The translations under genes and the position numbers were made by a program. DNA of 64,000 nucleotides from positions 6,076,001 through 6,140,000 of the forward strand of contig NZ_CP030048.1 of assembly GCF_015291665.1 (NCBI RefSeq), in the 5' to 3' direction. The notes under the pieces were generated by a model. It worked only from the letters and a program-made list of their open reading frames with translations. It made no database searches and was not told where the DNA came from. Below are positions 24,827-34,549 of this stretch, one piece after another; within the stretch, counting starts at the first letter, position 1, and each line of letters starts with the position of its first letter. The stretch comes from Bradyrhizobium sp. CCBAU 53338 (GTDB lineage Bacteria; Pseudomonadota; Alphaproteobacteria; Rhizobiales; Xanthobacteraceae).

Positions 24827-25063
24827 ATGATGAAACGTTCGCGAAGGGTCATGCTTACGCTGATGGGAAGCGCCGCGGTCAGCGCGGCCTCGATGGGATT
24901 CACCAGGCGGGATCGTCCCTGCGGCTACGGGCTGGAAGCCGTGCCCGGCATCGACGGCCAGCCGTATTGCCGGCCGCGCTATGGCGGCTTCGGCGGCACG
25001 CTGCATCGCATGCACGGCCATGGCGGGCACGGTCATGGTCATGGCGGACACGGCGGCCGCTGA
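24827..25063 (+). CDS. small exported His/Gly-rich protein
   Basis: A 78-residue protein with a basic N-terminus (MMKRSRRVMLTLMG), a short hydrophobic segment, two Cys residues, and a tail rich in HGG and GHG repeats from about residue 60. The tail suggests metal binding. GGAAGGA lies just before the ATG pair, and its stop is three bases before the glutathionylspermidine-synthase-like gene, so it belongs to the cassette. I recognise no family. Confidence 0.7.
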   Translation: MMKRSRRVMLTLMGSAAVSAASMGFTRRDRPCGYGLEAVPGIDGQPYCRPRYGGFGGTLHRMHGHGGHGHGHGGHGGR

Positions 25064-25066
25064 CAC

Positions 25067-26227
25067 ATGCAGCGCATCACCTGTCCCGAGCGCGACGACT
25101 GGCAACAAACCGCCGAGCAATGCGGCTTCGCCTTCCACACCATCGACGGCGAGCGCTATTGGGACGAGCGCGCCTATTACGCATTCACGCTCGACGAGAT
25201 CGAGCGCGGCATCGAGACGCCAACCGGCGAGATCGACGCGATGTGCCTGGAACTCGCCGGGCACGTGATCGGCGACGAGCGCCATTTGCGGCGGCTCAAG
25301 ATTCCGGAAGCGTTCTGGGATCTGATCTCCGAGAGCTGGGAGCGCGACGACCGCAGCCTCTACGGCCGGCTCGATCTCAAATTCGACGGCGCGGGCCCCG
25401 CAAAGCTGCTCGAATACAATGCTGACACGCCGACCTCGATCTTCGAGGCTGCCGTGTTTCAATGGACCTGGCTCGAACAGGCCATCGAGCGCCGCATCAT
25501 CCCCGCACGCGCCGACCAGTTCAACTCGATCCACGAGCGCCTGATCGCGGCATGGAAGGACATTGCCGCAAACAAGCACCTGCACCTCACCGGCACCACC
25601 GGCAACGAGGAAGACGCCGGTACGCTCGCCTATCTCGAAGACACCGCGCGCCAGGCGGGCCTCTCGACCACGCTGCTCGACATCGAGGAGATCGGCTGGC
25701 GCGACGAGACCGGCGGCTTCGTCGATCTCGATAACAACGACATGGAGCTGGTCTTCAAGCTCTACCCCTGGGAGTGGATGTTCCACGACGCCTTCGGCGC
25801 CAAGCTCAAGGGTGCACCGACGCGCTGGATCGAGCCGCCGTGGAAGGCGATGCTCTCCAACAAGGGCATCCTGCCGCTGCTGTGGGAGATGTTTCCAAAG
25901 CACCCCAATCTGCTGCCGGCCTTCTTCGAGGACGACCCGCGCGCCGCCGAGCTTGGCAGCTCCTACGTCCGCAAGCCCTTGCTGTCGCGCGAAGGCGCCA
26001 ATGTCACGCTGGTATCGAGCGGAATGTCACTCGACGAGCACGCCGGCCCTTACGGCGCCGAAGGCTTCGTGCGCCAGGCGCTCTCACCGCTGCCGAATTT
26101 TTCCGGCGTCTATCCGGTGGTGGGGAGCTGGCTGGTGAACCACGAACCGTGCGGGCTTTCGATCCGCGAGGACGAGAGCCCGATCACGGGCAACAGCTCG
26201 CGGTTTCTGCCGCACGCGATTTTGTAG
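25067..26227 (+). CDS. glutathionylspermidine synthase family ATP-grasp protein
   Basis: A 386-residue protein similar to the C-terminal synthetase half of E. coli Gss and to YjfC/YgiC. It has an ATP-grasp fold, with conserved LLEYNADTPTS (about 114-124), a central DLDNNDMELVFKLYPWEWM and the nucleotide-binding YVRKPLLSREGANV segment (about 302-316). The family ligates amines to carboxylates, but substrates of the YjfC/YgiC branch are not settled; the amidase half of Gss is absent. It ends the four-gene cassette with DUF350 and is convergent with cheR, one base apart. Confidence 0.9.
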   Translation: MQRITCPERDDWQQTAEQCGFAFHTIDGERYWDERAYYAFTLDEIERGIETPTGEIDAMCLELAGHVIGDERHLRRLKIPEAFWDLISESWERDDRSLYGRLDLKFDGAGPAKLLEYNADTPTSIFEAAVFQWTWLEQAIERRIIPARADQFNSIHERLIAAWKDIAANKHLHLTGTTGNEEDAGTLAYLEDTARQAGLSTTLLDIEEIGWRDETGGFVDLDNNDMELVFKLYPWEWMFHDAFGAKLKGAPTRWIEPPWKAMLSNKGILPLLWEMFPKHPNLLPAFFEDDPRAAELGSSYVRKPLLSREGANVTLVSSGMSLDEHAGPYGAEGFVRQALSPLPNFSGVYPVVGSWLVNHEPCGLSIREDESPITGNSSRFLPHAIL

Positions 26228-26228
26228 A

Positions 26229-27101
26229 TCACCGCGCCGCGGCGACCTTCAGCGGCTGCGGCATCAGTCCGCCCATTGGTCGGCCCGAGCGCGCGGGGTT
26301 GAGCTGATAGAGACCACGGCGATCGGACATCGGGCGGAACGCGTCGGTGATGCCGACCACGGATTCGGCAGCGCCCAGCAGCAGCGTGCCGTCGGCTTCC
26401 AGGCCCTTCGCCATGCGCTCGAAGATCATGGCCTTGGTGTCCTGATCGAAATAGATCAGCACGTTGCGGCAGAAGATCACGTCGAACGTGCCGAGATGGG
26501 AGAAGTCCTGCAACAGGTTGAGCTGGCGGAACTGCACCATCGCGCGGACATCGGCATTGAGCTGCCAGACATCGCTCGCCTGGGTGAAGTATTTCATCAG
26601 CAACTGGATCGGAAGGCCGCGCTGCACTTCGAACTGGCTGTAGGCGCCGGCCTTCGATTTCTCCAGCACTTCCTGCGACAGATCGGTGGCGACGATTTCG
26701 ATACGCCAGCCGCCGAGTGCAGCCCCCATCTCCTTCAGGCACATCGCGATCGAGTACGGCTCCTGCCCCGTCGACGACGCCGCCGACCAGATCCGTAAGC
26801 TCCTGCGCGCGGCCCGGGCCTGGATCAGGCCGGGCATGATGCCGTCGCGCAGATGATCGAACGGGATCTTGTCGCGGAAGAAGAAGGTCTCGTTGGTGGT
26901 CATGGCTTCGACCACGTCGGTCGCAAGCCGGCCGTCGCCGTTCCGGATCTTGAGAACGAGATCGGAGATGCCTGATAGACTCGCCTTGCGCGCCAGCGGC
27001 AGCAATCGGCTCTCGACCAGGTATTGCTTGTCGGGCGAGAGATCGAGACCGGAACGTTCTTTCAGGAACTTGCGCAGATAGTCGTAGTCCGCCGGCGTCA
27101 C
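26229..27101 (-). CDS. cheR: chemotaxis protein methyltransferase CheR
   Basis: A 290-residue SAM-dependent methyltransferase that methylates glutamates on chemoreceptors. The N-terminal helical domain covers about 1-70 with [10 protein letters not shown]. The catalytic domain has the SAM motif [30 protein letters not shown] and [13 protein letters not shown]. The start is the GTG at 27101 (VTPADYDYL), which overlaps the cheB stop as GTGA, indicating translational coupling. An in-frame ATG further upstream lies inside cheB and is unlikely. It is the last gene of the chemotaxis run. Confidence 0.94.
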   Translation of the reverse strand: MTPADYDYLRKFLKERSGLDLSPDKQYLVESRLLPLARKASLSGISDLVLKIRNGDGRLATDVVEAMTTNETFFFRDKIPFDHLRDGIMPGLIQARAARRSLRIWSAASSTGQEPYSIAMCLKEMGAALGGWRIEIVATDLSQEVLEKSKAGAYSQFEVQRGLPIQLLMKYFTQASDVWQLNADVRAMVQFRQLNLLQDFSHLGTFDVIFCRNVLIYFDQDTKAMIFERMAKGLEADGTLLLGAAESVVGITDAFRPMSDRRGLYQLNPARSGRPMGGLMPQPLKVAAAR

Positions 27102-28294
27102 GAACGGTCTCCCGCGAACAGGCGGTTGACCTTCGCGCCGATCTGGTTGAGCGGCAGGATCGCCGCGCAGATGCCGGCGTTGGCCGCCGCACCCGGCATG
27201 CCCCACACCACGCTGGAGGCCTCATCCTGCGCGATCACGCTGCCGCCGGCGGCGACGATGTCCTTGCCGCCGCGCATGCCGTCCGAGCCCATGCCCGTCA
27301 GGATCACGGACAGGATGTTGCCGTGCCAGATGTCGATGGCGGAGGTGAAGAGCGGATCGACCGCAGGTTTGCAGAAATTGACGGCCGGACCGTCGTCGAG
27401 CGCGATCGCGGCCTCCGTGCCGCTGCGCACGACGCGCATGTGCTTGCCGCCCGGCGCGAGATAGATGCGACCAGGTTTCACGGGCTCGCCATCGACAGCC
27501 TCGGCTGCCGGACGGCGGCTCGAACGCGCCAGATGCTCGGCGAGAATGGTGGTGAAGGTCGGCGGCATGTGCTGGGTGATCAGCACCGGGAAGCGGTCGA
27601 TGACGGGGCCGAGCTCGGTGACGAGCGTCATCAACGCCTGCGGGCCACCGGTGGAGGAGCCGATCAGCAGCACCTTCGGCGCCTGGGTCGAGAACGGACG
27701 CGTGGAGAGCGAGCCCGACGACAAGGCATGCACGGCCGGTGCGGGCGCTATGGGTCGCGCCACGGCAGGTGCACGCGCAATGGGCGCAGCGGGGCTCGCG
27801 GGCGCCAGCGGCGGACTGGCCACTGCCGGCTTCCGGCGCAGCCGCGCACCGAGGTGGCGGATCTTCTGGATCAGATCGTGGTGGAAGATATCGGCGGCGG
27901 AGGTCTCACGCGTCGATTCCGGTTTCGGAATGTAGTCGGCCGCGCCGAGCGACAGCGCCTTGAAGCTGACCTCCGCGTTGCGGCGGGTCAGCGTCGAAGC
28001 CATGATGACGACGAGATCGCGCTTCTTCGCCAGGAGCTGCGGCAGCGCCGAGATGCCGTCGAGCTCGGGCATCTCGATGTCGAGCACGGCGACATCGGGG
28101 TTGATGCGTTCGAGCTGGTTGACCGCATCGAGCCCGGTGCGCAGCGACGCCGCGACCTCCATGTCGTGCTCGGCTCCGATCCAGCGCGAGATCAGACCGC
28201 GTATGACGACGGAATCGTCGACGATCATCACCCGCAGCGGCCCGGCCTCACGCGACGGGCTCATGGTCGAATTACCTGCGAACGCCACACTCAT
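27098..28294 (-). CDS. cheB: chemotaxis response regulator methylesterase CheB
   Basis: A 398-residue receptor methylesterase and deamidase. The N-terminal receiver (about 20-140) has phosphoacceptor Asp72 in [12 protein letters not shown] Pro/Ala-rich linker (about 155-205) is longer than in enteric CheB. The catalytic domain has the Ser of [10 protein letters not shown] (residues 211-220), His242 in TQHMPP, and the Asp of GMGSDG. Phosphorylation by CheA activates demethylation and opposes CheR, encoded just downstream. It lies 75 bases after cheY. Confidence 0.95.
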   Translation of the reverse strand: MSVAFAGNSTMSPSREAGPLRVMIVDDSVVIRGLISRWIGAEHDMEVAASLRTGLDAVNQLERINPDVAVLDIEMPELDGISALPQLLAKKRDLVVIMASTLTRRNAEVSFKALSLGAADYIPKPESTRETSAADIFHHDLIQKIRHLGARLRRKPAVASPPLAPASPAAPIARAPAVARPIAPAPAVHALSSGSLSTRPFSTQAPKVLLIGSSTGGPQALMTLVTELGPVIDRFPVLITQHMPPTFTTILAEHLARSSRRPAAEAVDGEPVKPGRIYLAPGGKHMRVVRSGTEAAIALDDGPAVNFCKPAVDPLFTSAIDIWHGNILSVILTGMGSDGMRGGKDIVAAGGSVIAQDEASSVVWGMPGAAANAGICAAILPLNQIGAKVNRLFAGDRS

Positions 28295-28369
28295 TACTCA
28301 CCAACTCAGACTGAAACGGTTTAGTTGAAAACAAACGCCGAAGGAGCCGTCCAGCCTCCGGGGGTTCGC

Positions 28370-28735
<366 letters not shown>

Positions 28736-28807
28736 GTGAACCTCTGCTTCCTGTCCCCTTTGCGGGGACCTTCCAATTGCTTGGCCGTCGGCGGCAATGC
28801 CGCCGTA

Positions 28808-29278
28808 TCAGGCCGCCATCATCTCGGGCGCGAGCTCGAGGACGCGATCGACGTCGAGGACGACCATGAGCTGGCCGTCGAGACGGTGGACGCCTCCGGC
28901 GAGCTTGGCCATGCGGGGGTCGAGGTTGACCGGGTTCTCTTCCTTGCTGTCCTCGGGCAGGCGCAGCACCTCGCCGATCTGGTCGATCAGGAGGCCATAG
29001 GATTCGCCGCGCAGGTCGACGCCGACCGCCATCGGCGTCTTGCCGTCCTCGTCCCTGGGCAGGCCGAGACGGGCGCGCATGTCGACCACGGTGACGATGC
29101 GGCCGCGCAGGTTCAAGACGCCCGAGATCTCGCGCGAGGACAAGGGAACGCGGGTGACGCGCTCGGGCATGAACACGTCCTGGACGCGGGAGATCGGCAG
29201 GCCGAACAGCTGGCCGCCGATCATCGCGGTGACGTATTCGACCATGGCGCCTTCGGTGGACTGGGTCTTCTTGCTCAT
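28808..29278 (-). CDS. cheW: chemotaxis adaptor protein CheW
   Basis: A 156-residue SH3-like adaptor that links chemoreceptors to CheA. It shows conserved CheW segments: YVTAMIGGQLFGLPISRVQDVF, LNLRGRIVTVVDMRARLGLP and SYGLLIDQIGEVLRL. It lies 23 bases downstream of cheA and 72 bases upstream of cheY, in a single transcription direction. The ATG at 29278 gives the family-typical length. Confidence 0.94.
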   Translation of the reverse strand: MSKKTQSTEGAMVEYVTAMIGGQLFGLPISRVQDVFMPERVTRVPLSSREISGVLNLRGRIVTVVDMRARLGLPRDEDGKTPMAVGVDLRGESYGLLIDQIGEVLRLPEDSKEENPVNLDPRMAKLAGGVHRLDGQLMVVLDVDRVLELAPEMMAA

Positions 29279-29301
29279 TGCAATCTCTCCTGATCCCGGT
29301 C

Positions 29302-32076
29302 TTACGCCGCCGCCCGGCTCAGCTCGGAGGCGCCGGCGGCGCCCGCGGTCTGCTCCTTCAGCGCCGCGATCAGACCGGGACGGTCGAACTTGGCAACATA
29401 GTCGTGGAAGCCGGCCTGACGGCCGCGCTCGATCGCCGCCGGCGACACCAGCGCGGACAGGCCGATGATCGGCATCGCGCCCAGATTGCTGTCGGAACGA
29501 ATGGTCTCGGCGAACTCGAACCCGTTCATGTCGGGCATCTCGATGTCGGTCAGGACCACGTCGAAGTTCTGCGCGCGCAAGGCAGCCAGGCCCTCCTGCG
29601 CGGTCGGCGCGGTGCGGACGCGGTAGCCGGCCGCTTTCAGCACCGGCGCCAGCATGTTGCGGAAGAACGCGCTGTCGTCGACCAGCAGCACCGACTGCGA
29701 GTGCATCGACGGCTTCATCTCCTTGCGGGTGAACCAGTCGGCGAACGCCATGGGCAGGAAGTGGCCGACGTCGATCACCTCGGTGGCCTGGCCCTTGATC
29801 ACGGCCGAGCCGAGGATGCCGCTAGCCGAGCCGCCGACCTCGATGTTGAGGCGCTCCTCGACGATGTCGATGATCTCGTCGACGACGAGGCCCATGGAGC
29901 GGCCGTCATCGGCGAACACCAGGATCGGCTGGGCGCCCTGGCTGGCGATGCTGACGCCGTCCATGGCCACCAGCGGCATCAGCTGCTCGCGGTACTGCAC
30001 CATGTAGCGGCCGTTGGAGAACTCGATCTTGTCGGCCGGCAGCTCTTCCAGGCGCGTGACGAGGCCAAGCGGGACCGCCTTGGGCTGGCTGGAGCCGGCG
30101 CGGAACACCAGCAGCGAGGTGGTCTGCTCGCCCGAGCCGATGTGGAGCGCGCCATTGTCGTCGGCCATGTCATGGGCCGAGGAGCCGGCGGCGCCGAGCG
30201 CCTTGGCAATGCCGTTGGGGTCGATGATCATGATGACGGCGCCATCGCCCAAAATGGTATTGCCGGAGAACATGTCGATGTGGCGGAGCTTCGTCGACAT
30301 CGGCTTGACCACGATCTCTTCGGTGTGGAACACGCCGTCGACGACGATGCCGAAGGTCTGGCTGCCGACCTGGGTGACCACGATGAAGCCGTTCTCGGGA
30401 TCGCTGGCCGCGCCGTCGTCGATCTTGAGCAGCTTCTTCAGGTGGATCAGCGGCAGCAGCTTGTTGCGCAGGCGAAGGACCGCGGTGTCCTTGATGCGCT
30501 CGATGCGGTGCTCGGAGTTGGCGCGGGCACGCACCAGCTCGACCACCGAGAGCTGCGGGATGGCGAAGCGGTCACCGGCGGCCTCGACGATCAGCGCGGA
30601 GACGATCGCCAGCGTCAGCGGGATCTTGATGGTGACGGAGGAGCCTTCACCGGCGACCGACTTGATGTCGATGGTGCCGCCGATCTGGTCGATATTGGTG
30701 CGGACCACGTCCATGCCGACGCCGCGGCCCGAGACCGAGGTGATGGCGGCCGCGGTCGAGAAGCCCGGCGCGAAGATGAACTTGTGGATCTGGGCTTCGC
30801 TCATCTTCTCCAGTTCGGCCTCGGTGACGAGACCTGAGGAGAGCGCCTTGGCCTTGATCTTCTCGGTGTTGAGGCCGCGGCCGTTGTCGGCGATGCAGAT
30901 GATGATGTGGCCGCCCTCGTGATAGGCGGACAGGCGGATGGTGCCCTGCTCGCCCTTGCCGGAAGCGAGGCGCTCGGCGGGGGTCTCCAGGCCGTGATCG
31001 GCGGAGTTGCGCACCATGTGGGTGAGCGGGTCCTTGATCAGGTCGAGCACCTGGCGGTCGAGCTCGGTGTCGGCGCCGTGCATCTCCAGCTCGATCTGCT
31101 TGCCGAGTTCGCTCGAGAGGTCGCGGACGATGCGGGGCAGCTTCTGCCAGGCATTGCCGATCGGCTGCATGCGCGTCTTCATGACGCCTTCCTGCAGCTC
31201 GGCGGTGACGTTGGAGAGGCGCTGCAGCGGCACCTTGAACTCGGTGTCCTCGTTGCGCCTCGAGATCTCCAGCAGCTGGTTGCGGGTCAGCACCAGCTCG
31301 GAGACCATGGTCATCAGGTGCTCCAGCGTATCCACGTTGACGCGGATCGACTGGTTGGCGATGCGCTCGCCCTCGCCGGCGCTCTCGTCGGCCATCGACT
31401 TCTTCGGCGCAGCCTTCTCCCTGGCAGGCTTTGCGGCCTCCCTGGCGGCAGGTGCCGGGACTTCAGCCACCGGCTCAGCCTTGGCAACCGGCGCCGGGGC
31501 TTCGATCGCGGTCTCGCGGAAGGCGCGCTCGAGCTCGTCGAGCGAGACTTCGCCCGGACGCAACGGACGCTCCAGGGTCTGGTCGATCAGCGTGCCCGTG
31601 GTCATCTCCTTGGCGGCAGCGGGCGCAGCGGCAGGGGCTTCCGGCACCAGCGGCGGGGCTTCGGCAACGGGAGCAGAGCTCCCCGCCGCCATTGCGGCCA
31701 TGCCCTGCTCGACCATCGCTTCCAGCTTGTCGATCAGATCGCGGTCGTTGCCTTCGGGCTCGGCTTCGGTCGCCTCGAGGCCGGCCAGAATCTCCTTGAT
31801 GCGGTCGATCGAGGACAGGATCAGCGTCACTGCCGGTCCCGTCACCGGCATGCCGTCGCGGAATTTGCCCATCAGCGTCTCGCCGGCATGCGCCAGCGCT
31901 TCGAGCCGCGGCAGACCGAGGAAGCCGCACGTACCCTTGATGGTGTGGACCAGGCGGAAGATGTTATCCAGGATCTTGGCGTTGTTCGGTTCCTGCTCGA
32001 ACTTCACCAGCTGATTGTCGACGGTGTCCAGGCTCTCGCTGGTCTCCGTCAGAAACTCCCGCAACAGATCATCCAT
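29302..32076 (-). CDS. cheA: hybrid chemotaxis histidine kinase CheA with C-terminal receiver
   Basis: A 924-residue cytoplasmic kinase. The HPt domain (1-105) has phosphorylatable His44 in RLVHTIKGTCGF. An Ala/Pro-rich region covers about 130-245, the dimerisation domain follows, and the HATPase domain has the N box HMVRNSADHG and GRGVGMDVV. A CheW-like domain is then followed by a second CheW-like segment and a C-terminal receiver (about 805-915) with LTDIEMPDMNG. The fused receiver distinguishes it from enteric CheA. I took the ATG at 32076 (MDDLLREF), preceded by AAGG, over the ATG five codons upstream. Confidence 0.95.
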   Translation of the reverse strand: MDDLLREFLTETSESLDTVDNQLVKFEQEPNNAKILDNIFRLVHTIKGTCGFLGLPRLEALAHAGETLMGKFRDGMPVTGPAVTLILSSIDRIKEILAGLEATEAEPEGNDRDLIDKLEAMVEQGMAAMAAGSSAPVAEAPPLVPEAPAAAPAAAKEMTTGTLIDQTLERPLRPGEVSLDELERAFRETAIEAPAPVAKAEPVAEVPAPAAREAAKPAREKAAPKKSMADESAGEGERIANQSIRVNVDTLEHLMTMVSELVLTRNQLLEISRRNEDTEFKVPLQRLSNVTAELQEGVMKTRMQPIGNAWQKLPRIVRDLSSELGKQIELEMHGADTELDRQVLDLIKDPLTHMVRNSADHGLETPAERLASGKGEQGTIRLSAYHEGGHIIICIADNGRGLNTEKIKAKALSSGLVTEAELEKMSEAQIHKFIFAPGFSTAAAITSVSGRGVGMDVVRTNIDQIGGTIDIKSVAGEGSSVTIKIPLTLAIVSALIVEAAGDRFAIPQLSVVELVRARANSEHRIERIKDTAVLRLRNKLLPLIHLKKLLKIDDGAASDPENGFIVVTQVGSQTFGIVVDGVFHTEEIVVKPMSTKLRHIDMFSGNTILGDGAVIMIIDPNGIAKALGAAGSSAHDMADDNGALHIGSGEQTTSLLVFRAGSSQPKAVPLGLVTRLEELPADKIEFSNGRYMVQYREQLMPLVAMDGVSIASQGAQPILVFADDGRSMGLVVDEIIDIVEERLNIEVGGSASGILGSAVIKGQATEVIDVGHFLPMAFADWFTRKEMKPSMHSQSVLLVDDSAFFRNMLAPVLKAAGYRVRTAPTAQEGLAALRAQNFDVVLTDIEMPDMNGFEFAETIRSDSNLGAMPIIGLSALVSPAAIERGRQAGFHDYVAKFDRPGLIAALKEQTAGAAGASELSRAAA

Positions 32077-32155
32077 GAAACAGGCCTTCATACAGGGAGG
32101 GCACGCACGACTTGTGATGCGCCTATTCGGAATGGGGCCAGCTTCACCGCAAAGC

Positions 32156-32171
32156 GTTTAATAATGGTTGA
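32156..32171 (-). promoter_or_regulatory. weak CtrA-like box upstream of cheA
   Basis: On the minus strand the sequence is TCAA, seven bases, TAAAC: two mismatches from TTAA-N7-TTAAC. It also contains TCAACCAT, one mismatch from the TTAACCAT motif. It is about 80 bases upstream of the cheA ATG. Taken alone, this match would be expected by chance fairly often. Confidence 0.3.
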
Positions 32172-32272
32172 GTATGTGCAAAAGAACGGAACCAACAAAG
32201 ACATAAGGCGCTCCGGACAAGCCGAAGCGCCTCGTAAAGGATGGCTTAACAGTTCGAGAGCGACGGGCGCGC

Positions 32273-32926
32273 TTACGAAGCGGTAACGATGATCGCCTCG
32301 CCTTCGAGCTTGAGCGTCACGGTCAGCCCACAGGCCTGCGCCAACAGCCGCGTATAATAAGGCTGGATCGCGTGCGCATCCGCAGCCGGTCCGCGCTCGC
32401 CGCTCAGAAGCTCGGAGATGTTCTGCGGCAGGCGGGCATTGTGTCCGGTCGCGGTGATGCGGAAGCTCATCGTCTCGCCCTCGCCGATCGGATCGATCGT
32501 CAGCATGCCGCCGCGCGGGATCGTATGCTGGGACACGACCAGCATGTTGAGCAGCAGCTTGACGCGGTTCTTCGGCAGCAGCAGCCGCGGCAGATTCCAC
32601 GTGATCGTGCACTTGCCGTCCTCGATGTGGCCCTTTGCCATGGTCTGGGCATCGCCGAGATCGATCTGCGCGCCGGAGGAGCCGGCCGCGCCGAAGGCGA
32701 GGCGACAGAATTGCAGGCGGGCGGAGGCGGTCTTGGCACTCTTGCGAATGAGATCGAGCGCGAATTCGCGGTCCTCGGGCTTGGGATCGTCGTCGAGCAC
32801 TTCGAGCCCATTGACGATGGCGCCCACCGGGCTGATGAGATCATGACACACCCGCGAGCACAGCAGGGCCGCGAGTTCGAGCATGTCGGGAGCGGAAGCG
32901 GTAGCGGGTGACGGAGCGTCAGACAT
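32273..32926 (-). CDS. chpT: histidine phosphotransferase ChpT
   Basis: A 217-residue protein of the ChpT family (formerly DUF2328). The N-terminal dimerisation helices carry the phosphorylatable His28 in SRVCHDLISPVGAI. The C-terminal domain is a degenerate HATPase-like fold with LLLPKNRVKLLLNMLVVSQ and GERGPAADAHAIQPYYTRLL. In Caulobacter and Brucella, ChpT passes phosphate from CckA to CtrA and CpdR. It is encoded just upstream of cheA in the same direction, and ctrA is 12 kb away in this window. The ATG at 32926 has AGGA upstream; the longer frame is not credible. Confidence 0.93.
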   Translation of the reverse strand: MSDAPSPATASAPDMLELAALLCSRVCHDLISPVGAIVNGLEVLDDDPKPEDREFALDLIRKSAKTASARLQFCRLAFGAAGSSGAQIDLGDAQTMAKGHIEDGKCTITWNLPRLLLPKNRVKLLLNMLVVSQHTIPRGGMLTIDPIGEGETMSFRITATGHNARLPQNISELLSGERGPAADAHAIQPYYTRLLAQACGLTVTLKLEGEAIIVTAS

Positions 32927-33101
32927 AAAGGGTTCCTGGAATTGCACGGTGCGGACGCGGCGAATCACGCATGCTTGAACTGTTGCTGCGGGTTCTATCA
33001 TTCGCCAGCCTGTGGCAGCTAGCTTGCGATAGGTTCGAAGCGGCCGTAATGGACGCAGGCGAATCACGTGACGAGAGGCGAAACTTGCCGATGAATGAGG
33101 C

Positions 33102-33929
33102 ATGCGGGTGAGGATCATCGACGGCGAGGCCGCGTTCCGGCTGATGGAGCCCCTGACCGCACTGGTGGTGCAGGCCGGCGAGGCGATCCTGAGCGTCAAT
33201 CGCGGGGCGATGCGGGTCGACGGCAAGCAGGACGGCTCGCCGGTGACCGAGGCCGACCTCGCCGCCGACCGGATCATTGCCGAAGGGCTGGCACGGCTTG
33301 CCGGCGACGTGCCGACACTCTCGGAAGAGCGGACACACCTCGCCACGCCGCCGTTTCGCGGCAGCTTCTTCCTGATCGATCCGCTCGACGGCACCAAGGA
33401 GTTCGTCGCCGGCCGCGACGAGTTCACCGTCAACCTCGCGCTCGTGACCGAGGGTGTGCCGCTGCTCGGCATCGTCAGCGCGCCGGCGCTCGGGCTGCTC
33501 TGGCGCGGCATTGTCGGCCGCGGTGCCGAGCGTGTGAGGTTCGACGGCACCGCCATCGGCGCGGCCGAGCCAATCCGGACCCGCAAGCTGCCGAAAGCCG
33601 GCGAGCCCTGGATCGCGGCGGTGAGCCGCTCCCATGGCGACCCCAAAAGCGAAGCATTCATCGACAACAGACCCAACGCCGTCAGAAAGACCTGCGGCTC
33701 GGCCGTGAAGTTCGGCCGGATCGCCGAGGGCAGCGCGGACATCTATCCCCGCTTCGGGCCGACCTGCGAATGGGACGTCGGGGCGGGCTGCGCAGTGGTG
33801 ACCGCAGCCGGCGGCAGGGTGACCGACGGCCAGGGCGGCGAACTCCGCTTCGGCGAACGCGGCGACACCGGTTTCATCATTCCGGCGTTCGTCGCCTGGG
33901 GCGATGCCGCGGCGGTGATGCCCTACTGA
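33102..33929 (+). CDS. cysQ: 3'(2'),5'-bisphosphate nucleotidase CysQ (inositol monophosphatase family)
   Basis: A 275-residue Mg-dependent, Li-sensitive phosphatase. The metal-binding signature DPLDGTKEF lies near residue 94, LSEER near 73, and the second motif TCEWDVGAGCAVVTAAGG near 226. The DGTKEF form is typical of CysQ rather than inositol monophosphatase. It recycles PAP formed in sulphate assimilation. The ATG at 33102 sits very close to GAGG; the GTG at 33108 has better spacing, so the true start may be two codons later. It is convergent with the YHS gene and overlaps it by seven bases. Confidence 0.9.
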   Translation: MRVRIIDGEAAFRLMEPLTALVVQAGEAILSVNRGAMRVDGKQDGSPVTEADLAADRIIAEGLARLAGDVPTLSEERTHLATPPFRGSFFLIDPLDGTKEFVAGRDEFTVNLALVTEGVPLLGIVSAPALGLLWRGIVGRGAERVRFDGTAIGAAEPIRTRKLPKAGEPWIAAVSRSHGDPKSEAFIDNRPNAVRKTCGSAVKFGRIAEGSADIYPRFGPTCEWDVGAGCAVVTAAGGRVTDGQGGELRFGERGDTGFIIPAFVAWGDAAAVMPY

Positions 33930-34438
33930 CTGAGCTGATCCTGAAGCGCCGGCCAGCGTTTGCCGACCTCATACAGGAAGCGTTCGGGATTAGCCGCGAA
34001 GGCGTCGCGATTGGCCTCCCGGCTGAACAGATAGAGCCGCTGCGCCGAGATCACGAAGAAGCGGGGATTGCCGGCGATGGTCACGCCGCGGGCGATATCG
34101 GCGGGGTCATAGCCGCCGAATTGCGGGCCGTAGATTTCTGGGTGGGCCAGAAACTCCGCCCGGTTGCCCTCGTTGCGGAAACGCCAGACCGCCCCCCAGA
34201 GGTTGGCCTCGAACTCCGCCGTTCCTCGCTCGGGGCCGCCATCGACGAAATAGGCGACGGGGTCGAAGCCTTCGATCGCGACGCCCGAGAAACGATTGAC
34301 GACGACACGCTCGGTGGTCGCCGCATGCGCCGGCAATCCGGAAGAGACCAGCCAAATGCCTGCCAGCAGGCAGACCAGACGGCCGATCAAGGCAATTCCG
34401 GGGCGCAAAGGGCTATCTTCCTGCCGTTGTGCCGTCAT
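33923..34438 (-). CDS. exported YHS domain protein
   Basis: A 171-residue protein with an N-terminal hydrophobic signal (about 15-39, ending AHA-AT). It then has the YHS-type pattern: GVAIEGFDPVAYFVDGGPERG, VWRFRNEGNRAEFLAHPEIYGPQFGGY. YHS proteins of this branch are small periplasmic proteins of unclear role, sometimes linked to metal or haem handling. The ATG at 34438 was preferred over an ATG six codons upstream. It is divergent from the eipA gene. Confidence 0.87.
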   Translation of the reverse strand: MTAQRQEDSPLRPGIALIGRLVCLLAGIWLVSSGLPAHAATTERVVVNRFSGVAIEGFDPVAYFVDGGPERGTAEFEANLWGAVWRFRNEGNRAEFLAHPEIYGPQFGGYDPADIARGVTIAGNPRFFVISAQRLYLFSREANRDAFAANPERFLYEVGKRWPALQDQLSQ

Positions 34439-34498
34439 AGTTGCTGCGGATAACATCCGAGTCGAGGGGACATCCGGCGCAACCTAGAGCCGTGCCTG

Positions 34499-34514
34499 TT
34501 GGCGTCAGGTTAAG
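34499..34514 (-). promoter_or_regulatory. weak CtrA-like box upstream of eipA
   Basis: On the minus strand it reads TTAA, seven bases, CCAAC: two mismatches, both in the second half-site. It is 36 bases before the eipA ATG. In Brucella, eipA is directly activated by CtrA (established there), which raises its interest. Confidence 0.35.
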
Positions 34515-34549
34515 GGAAGCGGACCGGAATCGATACCAGGGGTTCTTTT

